Positions 8,622 to 19,924 of a stretch of 64,000 bases of DNA are shown piece by piece (the first letter of the stretch is position 1; each line of letters opens with the position of its first letter). Both the position numbers and the translations under genes were made by a program. This DNA is from Wenxinia saemankumensis. Lineage in GTDB: Bacteria > Pseudomonadota > Alphaproteobacteria > Rhodobacterales > Rhodobacteraceae. The notes under the pieces were generated by a model that was given only the letters and a program-made list of their open reading frames with translations, had not been told where the DNA came from and did no database searches. The DNA is taken from assembly GCF_900141735.1 (NCBI RefSeq), contig NZ_FQYO01000005.1, positions 186,001 through 250,000 on the forward strand, read 5' to 3'.

Positions 8622-9200
8622 ATGTTCGGGCTGGGCTGGAGCGAGACGCTCCTCATCGCCATCGTGGCGCTCATCGTCGTGGGGCCGAAGGACCTGCCCG
8701 GCCTGTTCCGGCAGGTCGGCCAGTTCACCGGCAAGGCCCGGGCCATGGCGCGTGAATTCTCGCGCGCGATGGAGGCGGCGGCCGACGAGGCCGGGGTGAA
8801 GGAGGTCGAGAAGACGCTCCGCGCCGCGGCCAACCCCAAGAGCTTCGGCACCGATGCGGTGAAGAACGCGATGACCGATAGCGGCAAGCGCAACGTCAAG
8901 CCGGGCGGGGCGACGCAGGCCCTGTCGAAGGAGCGCGCCGAGGCGCGCGACCGGATGGCCGAGGGCGCGGCCCGCAAGGCCGAGGAGCGCAGGGCCCGCG
9001 AGGCGGCCGAGGCAGAGGCGAGCGACGCGGCCGAGATGTCGGACGAGCCCGAGCCCGATTTCGGGTCGCGGCCCGGGGCCACCCCGGCCGCCGCGCCGAT
9101 GGCCGATCCCGCCCCGGCCCGGACGACGGCGCCGCAGCCCGATCCGGGCGCGCCCGCCGGGACCGGCCAGGCGGCGCCCCAGACGGAGACGCAATCGTGA
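8622..9200 (+). CDS. tatB: Sec-independent translocase subunit TatB
   Basis: Substrate-receptor component of the twin-arginine translocase. The N-terminal [34 protein letters not shown] has the transmembrane helix, the conserved Glu8 and the GPKDLP hinge that separate TatB from TatA. A long alanine/glutamate-rich amphipathic region and a disordered Pro/Ala tail follow, to 192 residues. Its TGA overlaps the GTG start of tatC (GTGA), implying coupled translation. The gene sits 21 bases after tatA. Confidence 0.95.
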   Translation: MFGLGWSETLLIAIVALIVVGPKDLPGLFRQVGQFTGKARAMAREFSRAMEAAADEAGVKEVEKTLRAAANPKSFGTDAVKNAMTDSGKRNVKPGGATQALSKERAEARDRMAEGAARKAEERRAREAAEAEASDAAEMSDEPEPDFGSRPGATPAAAPMADPAPARTTAPQPDPGAPAGTGQAAPQTETQS

Positions 9201-10051
9201 GCACGACGCGCGACGAGATCGAGGACAGCTCGGCCCCGCTGATCGAGCACCTGGCCGAGCTGCGCACGCGGCTGATGTGGTCGCTCGCGGCCTTCGTCGT
9301 GGGGATGGTGATCTGCTTCACCGTCTGGAACCCGCTCTTCGACTTCCTGACGCGCCCGCTCTGCCAGGCGCTCGAGGACGAGGGGCGCGAGAGCTGCGGC
9401 CTGATCCTGATCGCCCTGCAGGAAGGGTTCTTCGTCGCGATCAACATCTCGCTTCTGGGTGGGCTCGTCCTGTCCTTCCCCATCATCTCCTACCAGATGT
9501 GGCGGTTCGTGGCGCCGGGCCTCTACCGGAACGAGAAGAACGCCTTCCTGCCGTTCCTCATCGCCTCGCCCGTCATGTTCCTCGCCGGGGCGGCCTTCGC
9601 CTATTACGTGATCACGCCGCTCGCCTTCGACTTCTTCCTCGGCTTCCAGCAGCCGGGCAGCCTGCTCGACGGCGTCGAGGACGAGACGGCGGTCGCCGGC
9701 ATCGCCTTCCAGGGGTCCGCGCAGGCCTATCTGGGACTGACGATCAAGTTCATCGTCGCCTTCGGCCTGTGCTTCCAGCTGCCCGTCCTGCTGACGCTGA
9801 TGGGCAAGGCGGGGCTTGTCGGGGCCGAGGGGCTGAAGCGGACGCGGAAATACGCGGTGGTCGGCATCCTCGTGGTCGCCGCGCTCGCCACGCCGCCCGA
9901 CATCGTCAGCCAGGTGATCCTCTTCGCGGTCGTCTACGGCCTCTACGAGGTGTCGGTGATCCTCGTCGGCCGGGTGGAGCGCAAGCGCGAGGCCGAGCTG
10001 AGGGCCCAGGGCCTGTGGTTCGAGGACGACGAGGACGAGGCCGAGAAGTGA
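9197..10051 (+). CDS. tatC: Sec-independent translocase subunit TatC
   Basis: Polytopic core receptor of the twin-arginine system. The 284-residue protein begins with GTG ([26 protein letters not shown]), containing the conserved HLxELRxR cytoplasmic motif. Six transmembrane helices follow, including [21 protein letters not shown] and the [18 protein letters not shown] helix. The C-terminal tail is highly charged ([10 protein letters not shown]). The start overlaps the tatB stop and its own stop overlaps the next gene's GTG, making a three-gene coupled run. Confidence 0.96.
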   Translation: MSTTRDEIEDSSAPLIEHLAELRTRLMWSLAAFVVGMVICFTVWNPLFDFLTRPLCQALEDEGRESCGLILIALQEGFFVAINISLLGGLVLSFPIISYQMWRFVAPGLYRNEKNAFLPFLIASPVMFLAGAAFAYYVITPLAFDFFLGFQQPGSLLDGVEDETAVAGIAFQGSAQAYLGLTIKFIVAFGLCFQLPVLLTLMGKAGLVGAEGLKRTRKYAVVGILVVAALATPPDIVSQVILFAVVYGLYEVSVILVGRVERKREAELRAQGLWFEDDEDEAEK

Positions 10052-10887
10052 CCGACCCGCTCGAGCGGATCGCGGCGGCGCTGGAGCGTCTGGCGCCGCC
10101 CCCCGCCGCCGCCCCCGATTTCAGCGCGAGCGCCTATGTCTGGCAGCCCGACCCCGACCGGCTCGTGCCGGTGGAGCGGGTGAACAGGGTCGATGTCTCG
10201 CTTCTCGTCGGGATCGACCGGGCGCGCGACACGCTGATGGACAACACCCGCCGCTTCGCTGCCGGGCTGCCGGCGAACAATGCCCTGCTGTGGGGGGCGC
10301 GGGGCATGGGAAAGTCGAGCCTCGTCAAGGCGATCCACGGCGCGGTTCAGAGGGCGCACGCGGCGCTGAAGATCGTCGAGATCCAGCGCGAGGACCTCGC
10401 CTCCATCGACCGCTGCCTCGCCCTGCTGCGCGGCGCGCCGGGGCGCTTCCTGCTGTTCTGCGACGACCTGTCGTTCAGCCACGACGACGCGCATTACAAG
10501 AGCCTGAAGGCCGTGCTCGACGGCGGGATCGAGGGGCGGCCGGACAACGTCATCCTCTACGCCACGTCGAACCGCCGGCACCTGATGCCCCGCGACATGA
10601 TCGAGAACGAGCGCGGCAGCGCCATCAATCCCTCCGAGGCGGTCGAGGAGAAGGTCTCCCTCTCCGACCGGTTCGGGCTGTGGCTCGGCTTCCATCCCTG
10701 CGGGCAGGACGAGTATCTCGCCATGATCCGCGGCTATTGCGAGGCCCACGGCGTGCAGGTCGACGAGGATACCCTCCGCGCAGAGGCGATCGAATGGCAG
10801 GCGACGCGGGGCGCCCGGTCGGGGCGGGTCGCCTGGCAGTTCTTCACCGATCTCGCGGGCCGTCACGGAATATCGCTCGCCGTCTAG
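10048..10887 (+). CDS. AAA-type ATP-binding protein, DUF815 family
   Basis: Predicted P-loop ATPase of 279 residues. Walker A is [11 protein letters not shown] (about 86-95), Walker B is [10 protein letters not shown], and a sensor-like [20 protein letters not shown] segment and an arginine-rich C-terminus follow, all features of the DUF815 family. The role of the family is not established. The GTG start (10048) overlaps the tatC stop, so the protein is made together with the Tat translocase. The N-terminal 45 residues are Pro/Ala-rich ([16 protein letters not shown]). It may simply be cotranscribed or have a housekeeping role in export or membrane assembly; the sequence cannot decide. Confidence 0.88.
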   Translation: MTDPLERIAAALERLAPPPAAAPDFSASAYVWQPDPDRLVPVERVNRVDVSLLVGIDRARDTLMDNTRRFAAGLPANNALLWGARGMGKSSLVKAIHGAVQRAHAALKIVEIQREDLASIDRCLALLRGAPGRFLLFCDDLSFSHDDAHYKSLKAVLDGGIEGRPDNVILYATSNRRHLMPRDMIENERGSAINPSEAVEEKVSLSDRFGLWLGFHPCGQDEYLAMIRGYCEAHGVQVDEDTLRAEAIEWQATRGARSGRVAWQFFTDLAGRHGISLAV

Positions 10888-10962
10888 ACAGCTGCGGCGA
10901 TCGTCGGCGTTTGAAAGGCGGACCGCCCCGGTTATGTTGCCCGGGACAGGAGCCTCGCCGCG

Positions 10963-13521
<2,559 letters not shown>

Positions 13522-13599
13522 GCGGCTTGCCCGGCGGCGGCGCGGCGGCTATCCCGGCCCCGTTCCCCCGATGCAACGCCCCTGCCAGACGAGGCCGAG

Positions 13600-14370
13600 A
13601 TGACCGACGACGCGAGCGCCTTCGCCCCGCTGGAAAGCCGGGCCGCTGCCTCCGCCGGCCCGGCCGGCGGCGACCGGATCTCGCTCCGCGACCATGTCGT
13701 CGAGGTGGAGATCGGCGCCTTCGGAGAGGAGCGGGGCCAGACCCAGCGGCTGCGGATCTCGGTCGTGGCCGAAGTGTGCGGGACCGGGGCGGGCGGGGCG
13801 GACGACGTCGATTCCATCCTCTCCTACGACCGGATCACCGCCGCGGTCGGTGCCGCGGTCGCGGCGGGGCGCGTCGACCTGCTCGAGACGCTGGCCGAGC
13901 GGATCGCCGCGGGGGTCCTGGCCGAGCCGCAGGCCGCGCGGGTCCATGTCCGGGTCGAGAAGCTCGACCGGGGGCCGGGCGATCTGGGGGTGGAGATCGT
14001 TCGCGACGGCGGCGCGGCCGGGCCCCGCCGCTTCCGCATCGGCACGCCCCTGGCCGCGGAAGAGGAGGGGGCGCAGCCCCCCGGGGGTGCCGCGATCCTC
14101 TGCGTCACGCCCGCGATGCGCGCCCTGCCGGCGGCGGAGGGCGAGGCGCGGCGGCGCATCGCGCTTCTCGCGCTCGACCAGGCGGCCTGGGCGGCGGGCG
14201 GCCGGCTCGGCCTGCCGGTCGTCGCGACCCGGACAGAGCTCGAGCACATGGCGGGGCAGGGCCGCGCCTGTGTCTGGGCCCCGGCCCGGATGCTGCTGGA
14301 CAGCGGCGAGACCCCCGAAACGGGCGGCGACCTCGCCACCTGGCTCGCCGCGTATGGAAGCATGGCATGA
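13600..14370 (+). CDS. folB: Dihydroneopterin aldolase with C-terminal extension
   Basis: Converts dihydroneopterin to hydroxymethyl-dihydropterin in folate synthesis. The FolB fold spans residues 25-135 (ISLRDHVVEVEIGAFGEERG...SYDRITAAV...LLETLAERIAAGVL...VRVEKLDRGPGDLGVEI), with the Tyr and Lys catalytic positions in place. Another 120 residues follow that do not belong to the aldolase domain and that I do not recognise (RIALLALDQAAWAAGGRLGLPVV). The 256-residue length is about twice that of a minimal FolB; longer forms are common in Rhodobacteraceae. Its TGA overlaps the folP start (ATGA). Confidence 0.85.
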   Translation: MTDDASAFAPLESRAAASAGPAGGDRISLRDHVVEVEIGAFGEERGQTQRLRISVVAEVCGTGAGGADDVDSILSYDRITAAVGAAVAAGRVDLLETLAERIAAGVLAEPQAARVHVRVEKLDRGPGDLGVEIVRDGGAAGPRRFRIGTPLAAEEEGAQPPGGAAILCVTPAMRALPAAEGEARRRIALLALDQAAWAAGGRLGLPVVATRTELEHMAGQGRACVWAPARMLLDSGETPETGGDLATWLAAYGSMA

Positions 14371-15365
14371 GCCGGCTGCAGCCGATCCCGAGCGCGGCGG
14401 CGACGGAGGGCGGCCTCCCCCTCGCGGGCAGCGCGCGGATCCGCTTCTCGCAGGTGCTGCGCGACGGGCGGGCGGTCCCGGTCTCCGAGCTGGACTCGGC
14501 AGAGCGGCGGCGCCTCTCGGCGCGGCGGCCGGATCTCTGCGGGCTGCCGCTCGACAGGCCGCGGATCATGGGGATCCTCAACGTCACGCCCGACAGCTTC
14601 TCGGATGGCGGGGACCTCTCGCCGCAGGGGGCGCTGATCGCCCGCGCGCGCGAGATGGCCGGGGCGGCGGACATCCTCGACATCGGCGGAGAGAGCACGC
14701 GCCCCGGCGCGGCGGAGGTCGGGACCGACGAGGAGATCGCCCGTGTCGTCCCGGCGATCCGCGCCATCCGGGCCGAGGGGATCGTCACGCCGATCAGCGT
14801 CGACACGCGCAAGGCACGGGTCGCGGCCGCCGCGCTGGAGGCGGGGGCCGACCTCGTCAACGACGTCTCCGCGCTGTCCTTCGACCCCGAGATGGGCCGC
14901 GTTGTGGCCGGGGCACGCTGTCCGATCGTCCTGATGCATGCCCGCGGCACGCCGGCGGACATGGACGCGCGCGCCGTCTACGGCGACGTGGTCGAGGAGG
15001 TCTTCGACGAGCTATCCCGGCGGATCGACGCCGCTCTCGATGCCGGGGTGGCGGAGGATCGCCTGATCGTCGATCCCGGAATCGGGTTCGGTAAGAACCT
15101 GCAACAGAATGTCGCTGTCCTGCGGGCGCTGGCGCGGTATCATGCCCTCGGTCCGGCCCTGCTGTCGGCGGTGTCGCGCAAGCGCTTCATAGGCACGATC
15201 GGGCAGGCGCCGGACGCGAAGTCGCGCGGGCCCGGCTCGATCGCGGTCGCGCTCTGGTCGGTCGATCAGGGGGCGCAGATCGTCCGGGTGCACGACGCGG
15301 CAGAAACGCGGCAGGCCCTGCGCCTGCACGAGGCCATGAGCGGAACGGGTGAGATCGATGCGTAA
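14367..15365 (+). CDS. folP: Dihydropteroate synthase
   Basis: Joins p-aminobenzoate to hydroxymethyl-dihydropterin pyrophosphate; the sulfonamide target. Family signatures are present in order: [77 protein letters not shown] and SRKRFIG. The 332-residue protein has an N-terminal extension of about 65 residues before the barrel. The ATG overlaps the folB stop by four bases, and the TAA lies inside the start of glmM (8-base overlap), so folB-folP-glmM is one tightly packed operon. Confidence 0.96.
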   Translation: MSRLQPIPSAAATEGGLPLAGSARIRFSQVLRDGRAVPVSELDSAERRRLSARRPDLCGLPLDRPRIMGILNVTPDSFSDGGDLSPQGALIARAREMAGAADILDIGGESTRPGAAEVGTDEEIARVVPAIRAIRAEGIVTPISVDTRKARVAAAALEAGADLVNDVSALSFDPEMGRVVAGARCPIVLMHARGTPADMDARAVYGDVVEEVFDELSRRIDAALDAGVAEDRLIVDPGIGFGKNLQQNVAVLRALARYHALGPALLSAVSRKRFIGTIGQAPDAKSRGPGSIAVALWSVDQGAQIVRVHDAAETRQALRLHEAMSGTGEIDA

Positions 15366-16707
15366 GCTGTTCGGGACGGACGGGGTGCGGGGGCGGGCCA
15401 ACAGTGCGCCCATGACCGCGGAGATGGCGCTTCGCCTCGGCGCGGCGGCGGGGCGGTTCTTCCGCAACGACGGGTCCAACGGGCACCGGGTAGTGATCGG
15501 CAAGGACACGCGCCTGTCGGGCTACATGTTCGAGAATGCGCTGACGGCGGGGCTGACCTCGACGGGCATGAACGTGCTGCTGCTCGGGCCGGTGCCGACG
15601 CCGGCCGTCGGGCTGCTGACGACCTCGATGCGGGCGGATGTGGGGATCATGATCTCCGCCTCGCACAATCCGCACGAGGATAACGGGATCAAGTTCTTCG
15701 GCCCCGACGGGTTCAAGCTGTCGGACGCGGCGGAGGCCGAGATCGAGGGGATCATGTCGCGCGAGATCGAGCTGGCCCAGGCGGTCAATATCGGGCGGGC
15801 GCGGCGGATCGACGATGGCCGGTTCCGCTATGCCGAGCGGGTGAAGTCGACTTTCCCCGCCGGCCTGCGGCTCGACGGGCTGAAGGTGGTGGTCGATTGC
15901 GCCAACGGGGCGGCCTACAGGGTGGCCCCCGAGGTGCTGTGGGAACTCGGCGCCGACGTGGTCGAGGTCGGAACGCATCCGAACGGCACCAACATCAACG
16001 ACGGCTGCGGCTCGACCCGGCCGCGCGTCGCGGCCGAGACGGTGCTGACCCATGGCGCGGATGTCGGGATCTGCCTCGACGGGGACGCGGACCGCGTCCT
16101 CATCATCGACGAGAAGGGGCAGGTGGCGGATGGCGACCAGCTGATGGCGCTCTTCGCCGGGCGCTGGGCGGCGGAGCAGCGGCTGCAGGGCGGCACGCTG
16201 GTGGCGACGGTGATGTCCAATCTCGGGCTCGAGCGGCATCTGCAGGGCCAGGGTCTGCGGCTGGAGCGGACGAAGGTCGGCGACCGCTACGTGGTCGAGG
16301 CGATGCGGCGCGGCGGCTGGAACCTCGGCGGGGAGCAGTCGGGCCATATCGTGATGACCGATTACGCGACGACCGGCGACGGCCTCCTCGCGGGGCTGCA
16401 GTTCCTCGCCCACATGGTCGGCGCGCGGCGCCCGGCGAGCGAGCTGGTCCGGCAGTTCGAGACAGTGCCGCAGATGCTGAAGAACGTGCGCTACGCGGCC
16501 GGGGCCGACCCGCTCTCCGCCGCGAGCGTGAAGGCCGCGATGTCCGAGGCCGAGCGCCAGCTCGAGGGGCGGGGCCGCCTGCTCATCCGCAAGTCCGGGA
16601 CCGAGCCACTGGTGCGGGTCATGGCGGAATGCGAGGACGAGGGTCTGCTGGCAAGGATCGTCGACGGATTGGTGGCAGAGGTCGAGGCGGCGGGCGTCCC
16701 CGCCTGA
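15358..16707 (+). CDS. glmM: Phosphoglucosamine mutase
   Basis: Interconverts glucosamine-6-phosphate and glucosamine-1-phosphate, feeding UDP-GlcNAc for peptidoglycan and lipopolysaccharide. The 449-residue protein starts [15 protein letters not shown]. The active phosphoserine is Ser102 in [18 protein letters not shown], the metal loop is DGDADRVL, and the sugar loop is GGEQSGHIV. The C-terminal [14 protein letters not shown] binds phosphate. The start codon lies within folP. A 15-base tandem repeat array begins about 50 bases after its stop. Confidence 0.97.
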   Translation: MRKLFGTDGVRGRANSAPMTAEMALRLGAAAGRFFRNDGSNGHRVVIGKDTRLSGYMFENALTAGLTSTGMNVLLLGPVPTPAVGLLTTSMRADVGIMISASHNPHEDNGIKFFGPDGFKLSDAAEAEIEGIMSREIELAQAVNIGRARRIDDGRFRYAERVKSTFPAGLRLDGLKVVVDCANGAAYRVAPEVLWELGADVVEVGTHPNGTNINDGCGSTRPRVAAETVLTHGADVGICLDGDADRVLIIDEKGQVADGDQLMALFAGRWAAEQRLQGGTLVATVMSNLGLERHLQGQGLRLERTKVGDRYVVEAMRRGGWNLGGEQSGHIVMTDYATTGDGLLAGLQFLAHMVGARRPASELVRQFETVPQMLKNVRYAAGADPLSAASVKAAMSEAERQLEGRGRLLIRKSGTEPLVRVMAECEDEGLLARIVDGLVAEVEAAGVPA

Positions 16708-16755
16708 GGCGATCGGACCCGCCCGCCCGGGACCCGCCCCCCGGAGAGCCGGTCG

Positions 16756-16920
16756 CCCCGATCCGGCTCGCCCGGGTCGAACCCGCGCGGGTTCGCCTCG
16801 CCCTGATCCGGCGCGCACTGGTCCGGCTCCCCCTGGTCCGGCTACCACTGGTCCGGCTCGCCCGAGTCCGACTCCCCCTGGTCCGGCTCGCCCGAGTCCG
16901 GCTCGCCGGAGTCGGACTCG
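16756..16920. repeat. Degenerate 15-base tandem repeat, 11 units
   Basis: Eleven consecutive 15-base units based on CCCTGGTCCGGCTCG, in exact 15-base register, fill the gap between glmM and the chemotaxis receptor gene, which converge. Individual units differ at one to five positions, for example CCCGAGTCCGACTCC and CACTGGTCCGGCTCG. Translated in any frame it gives a five-residue repeat, but no frame looks like a real gene. The rest of the gap (16708-17039) holds only GC-rich sequence. Confidence 0.75.
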
Positions 16921-17039
16921 CCCTGCCCCTGCTTCCCCGGACCACGCCCCCCCAGTCCTCGTTCGCCCGGTTTCCGCTGGGGCGGGACCGGGTCGCGCGG
17001 TCCGGGGCCGGGCAAGGACCGCCGGCCCCGGGGCCGGCC

Positions 17040-18734
17040 TCAGAAATCCTCCCATTTCTCGTCCGCCTTCTCGTGGACCGCGCGTGTCGTCCGGGTCGGG
17101 GCGGCGAGTGGATGCGCGGCGGGAATCGCCGTGGCCGCAGGGGCGCGGGGGGCGCCTGAGGTCGCTGCCCGCGCTGGGCTCCGCGATGCCGCAGCACCGC
17201 TGCCGGTATCGGACCGGGCGGCCGGTGCCCTGTCGCGGGATGCACCGGGGGAGGCGCGTCCGCCCGACTGGATCGGGCGGGGATCTGCCTGCGCAGCGGT
17301 GGCGCCGGGCCGAAGCTTCACCGGGGCCGGATGCGCGGCGGCAGGGATGCGACGGGCGTCTGCGGGGTCCGGGCGCGTGGCCGGGCCGGTGGGACGGCGG
17401 GCCGAGGCGGCGTTCGGCCGGGCCGCATCGGGCGCGGAAACGACGGAGAGCGGGAGCGGGCGCGCCGTCATGGCGGGCACCCGGTAGCGGTCGAGGCTGC
17501 GCTCCAGCGCCGCCGCTCCGTCCGAGATGGTCGCCGCGGCGCGTTCGGTCTCTTCGACGATGGAGGCGTTCTGCTGCGTGGCCTTGTCGATCTCCATCAC
17601 GCCGAGATTGATTTCCTGCAGGCCCTGCGCCTGTTCCCGGGCAGAGGTCGCGATCTGGTTCATCCGCTGCGCCACCTCGGCCACGTTACCGACGATTCCC
17701 TCCAGTGCGGTGCCGGTGCGGCTGACGAGGGCGCTGCCCTCCTTGATCTGGGTGTTCGACATCGAGATCAGGTCGCGGATCCTGCCGGCGGATTCGCCGG
17801 CCCGCTGCGCGAGGGCGCGCACTTCGGAGGCGACGACGGCGAAGCCGCGCCCGCTTTCACCCGCGCGGGCGGCCTCTACCCCGGCATTGAGCGCGAGGAG
17901 GTTGGTCTGGAAGGCGATGTCGTCGATCACGGTGATGATCTTCACCACCTCGGCCGAGGTCTTCTCGATCGCGGCCATCGCGGTCACCGCCTCGGCGACG
18001 ACGCGACCGCCGAGATCGGCCGCCTCGCGGTTCTCGGCCACGAAGTGATCCGCCTCCTCGGCCGAGGCGGCGGCGGCGCGTACGCTGGCGGTCAGCTCGT
18101 CCAGCGCGGCGGCGGATTGCTCGACCGTGGCGGCCTGCGCCTCGGTCCGGCGGGAGAGCTGGCGGGAGATGCGGGCCACCTCCTCGGCGCCGCGGCCGAG
18201 GCTCTCGCCCGATTGCCGCGCCCCCGCGACGAGATCCGAGAAGCCGGCCACGATGTCGTCGAGCGCGGTGCAGAGCGCCGCCGAGGCGGCGTCGAGCCGA
18301 TCCCGCCGGGCCGGATCGATCCGGGCGGTCAGGTCGCCGGCGGCGACCCGGTCGAGGGTGCCCCGCAATTCGGCGAGCAGCAGGTCCTGTGCGGGTGCGG
18401 GGGCCGGACCCTCCTCCGCCCGGGGCGGACCCAGTACCTCGAGTCCGCGGGCCAGGTCGCCGAAGCAGTCGGCGCGGTCGGACCCCGGCACCCGGCCGAT
18501 CGGCTGGCCGGCCGCCTGCCGGGCCACGCTGGCGCCCATCGCGGTCAGCAGGTCCGTGATCTGCCGGTGGACGAGCGCGCCGAGGCCGAGGCCAAGCGCG
18601 AGCGCGCCGCCCGAGATCGCCGCGCCCGCGGCGCCGATCGCGCCCGGGGCCACCTGCCCGACGACGAGGCCGGCCGCCGCGAGCAGGAGGCAACCCGACA
18701 GGATCAGGAACTGGGCGCGGATCGAACGCGACAT
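17040..18734 (-). CDS. Methyl-accepting chemotaxis protein with minimal membrane anchor and WEDF tail
   Basis: Chemoreceptor of 564 residues. Two transmembrane helices (about 8-28 and 34-56) are separated by only a few residues, so there is no periplasmic ligand domain. A HAMP-like segment (about 120-145) leads to the cytoplasmic coiled coil, whose tip IDDIAFQTNLLALNAG (270-285) binds CheW and CheA, with the GRGFAVVASEVRALAQR methylation-side helix after it. A 140-residue Pro/Ala/Arg-rich linker ends in KWEDF, resembling the C-terminal pentapeptide that tethers CheR and CheB. It is downstream of fdsD, with a CtrA-type box between them. What it senses is unknown. Confidence 0.93.
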   Translation of the reverse strand: MSRSIRAQFLILSGCLLLAAAGLVVGQVAPGAIGAAGAAISGGALALGLGLGALVHRQITDLLTAMGASVARQAAGQPIGRVPGSDRADCFGDLARGLEVLGPPRAEEGPAPAPAQDLLLAELRGTLDRVAAGDLTARIDPARRDRLDAASAALCTALDDIVAGFSDLVAGARQSGESLGRGAEEVARISRQLSRRTEAQAATVEQSAAALDELTASVRAAAASAEEADHFVAENREAADLGGRVVAEAVTAMAAIEKTSAEVVKIITVIDDIAFQTNLLALNAGVEAARAGESGRGFAVVASEVRALAQRAGESAGRIRDLISMSNTQIKEGSALVSRTGTALEGIVGNVAEVAQRMNQIATSAREQAQGLQEINLGVMEIDKATQQNASIVEETERAAATISDGAAALERSLDRYRVPAMTARPLPLSVVSAPDAARPNAASARRPTGPATRPDPADARRIPAAAHPAPVKLRPGATAAQADPRPIQSGGRASPGASRDRAPAARSDTGSGAAASRSPARAATSGAPRAPAATAIPAAHPLAAPTRTTRAVHEKADEKWEDF

Positions 18735-18801
18735 GCGGCATCTCCGAAGGGGCGGACGGCCCCCTGGCCGTCCCGTCCCGGGCGAGATGCCACGCCGCGC
18801 C

Positions 18802-18816
18802 TTAAATCGGGGTTAA
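18802..18816 (-). promoter_or_regulatory. CtrA-type binding box upstream of the chemoreceptor gene
   Basis: On the minus strand the sequence is TTAACCCCGATTTAA: two TTAA half sites exactly seven bases apart, matching the TTAA-N7-TTAA consensus of the cell-cycle regulator CtrA, which controls motility and chemotaxis genes in Rhodobacterales. It lies 68-82 bases upstream of the receptor start. The first half site includes the TAA stop codon of fdsD. TTAA is rare in sequence this GC-rich, which makes chance less likely. Confidence 0.6.
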
Positions 18817-19094
18817 GTCCGGTCCGTCCCGGCGGCGGACGGGGTCGCGATCCGGCCGTCGGTCAGCGGGTAGGCGGCGCCCTCGCGGGTCTCCGGCAGG
18901 CGCTCGATCCCCGCCCGGGCGAGGGGGCGCAGGCCCGGGTCCCCGTGCAGCGCGCGGATCCGGGCACGCATGGACGGATCCCAGAAGTCGCGCAGGTGAC
19001 CGGCAACCGCCTCGGCCCCGTCGCCCGGCTGGCTTTCGAAGAAGGTGGCGATCTGGTTCGCCATGCGGATCAGCTTGTCGTCGGTGCCGGTCAT
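18813..19094 (-). CDS. fdsD: Formate dehydrogenase accessory subunit FdsD
   Basis: Small protein (93 residues) always linked to FdsGBA-type formate dehydrogenases and needed for an active enzyme, probably with FdsC/FdhD in cofactor insertion. The family hallmark is the N-terminal DDKLIRMANQIATFFESQPG and VAGHLRDFWDPSMRARIRAL. The ATG overlaps the fdhD stop (ATGA). The C-terminus (GRIATPSAAGTDRT) is a variable tail. Last gene of the fds operon; its stop codon is embedded in the CtrA box that serves the next gene. Confidence 0.92.
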   Translation of the reverse strand: MTGTDDKLIRMANQIATFFESQPGDGAEAVAGHLRDFWDPSMRARIRALHGDPGLRPLARAGIERLPETREGAAYPLTDGRIATPSAAGTDRT

Positions 19095-19924
19095 GGCGTC
19101 TCCAGGATCGTGCCGGAATAGGCGCGGATCGTCCCGCCCGCGCCGGAGAGGATGGCGAGGCCCGCGCCCTGCGCCAGCGCCACGGCCTGCGCCGTGGGGG
19201 CCGAGACGGCGAGGATCGCGGGGGCGCCTAGGGCGGCGGTCTTCTGCACCATCTCGATCGAGACCCGGCTGGTCAGGACGACCGCGCCCTCCGCCCCGTC
19301 CCGCCCGGACAGGGCCAGCGCGCCGATCAGCTTGTCGAGGGCGTTGTGCCGGCCGACATCCTCGCAGGCGGCGACGATGCCCGTCCCCGGCACCCAGAAC
19401 CCGGCCGCGTGGACCGCCCGCGTCGCGTCGTGCAGCGGCTGGTGGCGGCGCAGCGCGTCAAGCGCTTCGCGCGCCGCGCCCGCGCTCAGCGACCAGCGGG
19501 GCGGTGGCAGGCGGGGCAGGGGGCGCGTCGCCTCCTCCAGCCGCTCGATCCCGCACAGGCCGCAGCCGACGGGCCCCGCGAGCGCCCGGCGGCGGGCGGC
19601 GATCGCGGCCTCGCGCGTGGCCGGCAGCCACATCCGCAGCTCGATCCCGGCGGGATGCCCGGCGATCTCGACCTCGCCGACCTCGTCCGCCGGGGCGATC
19701 CCTTCCGAGACGGTGAACCCCACCGCGAATTCGGTCAGGTCGGCCGGGCTTGCCATCATCACCGCGAAGGTCCCGCCGTTGTAGACCAGTGCGACGGGCA
19801 CCTCCTCGGGCAGGGCCCGATCCTCGGCGCCGGCCGGCCCGGTGGCGGGGACGAGACGGGTCCCCGGGATCACGGCCGGCTCATTCCGCGGCGATCCGGC
19901 GGGCGCGCTCGGCCTGCGCGGCAT
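19091..19924 (-). CDS. fdhD: Formate dehydrogenase accessory sulfurtransferase FdhD (FdsC)
   Basis: Carries sulfur to the molybdenum cofactor before its insertion in formate dehydrogenase. The catalytic pair is in GCGLCG (Cys121, Cys124). The GFTVSEGI, FWVPGTGIVAACEDVGRHNALDKLIGA and VVLTSRVSIEMVQKTAALGAP segments are diagnostic. The ATG chosen (277 residues) lies 44 bases inside fdsA and follows AGGAGG at very short spacing. A GTG at 19873, 7 bases after the fdsA stop, would give 260 residues and is also plausible. In Rhodobacter capsulatus the equivalent gene is called fdsC. Confidence 0.93.
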   Translation of the reverse strand: MPRRPSAPAGSPRNEPAVIPGTRLVPATGPAGAEDRALPEEVPVALVYNGGTFAVMMASPADLTEFAVGFTVSEGIAPADEVGEVEIAGHPAGIELRMWLPATREAAIAARRRALAGPVGCGLCGIERLEEATRPLPRLPPPRWSLSAGAAREALDALRRHQPLHDATRAVHAAGFWVPGTGIVAACEDVGRHNALDKLIGALALSGRDGAEGAVVLTSRVSIEMVQKTAALGAPAILAVSAPTAQAVALAQGAGLAILSGAGGTIRAYSGTILETP

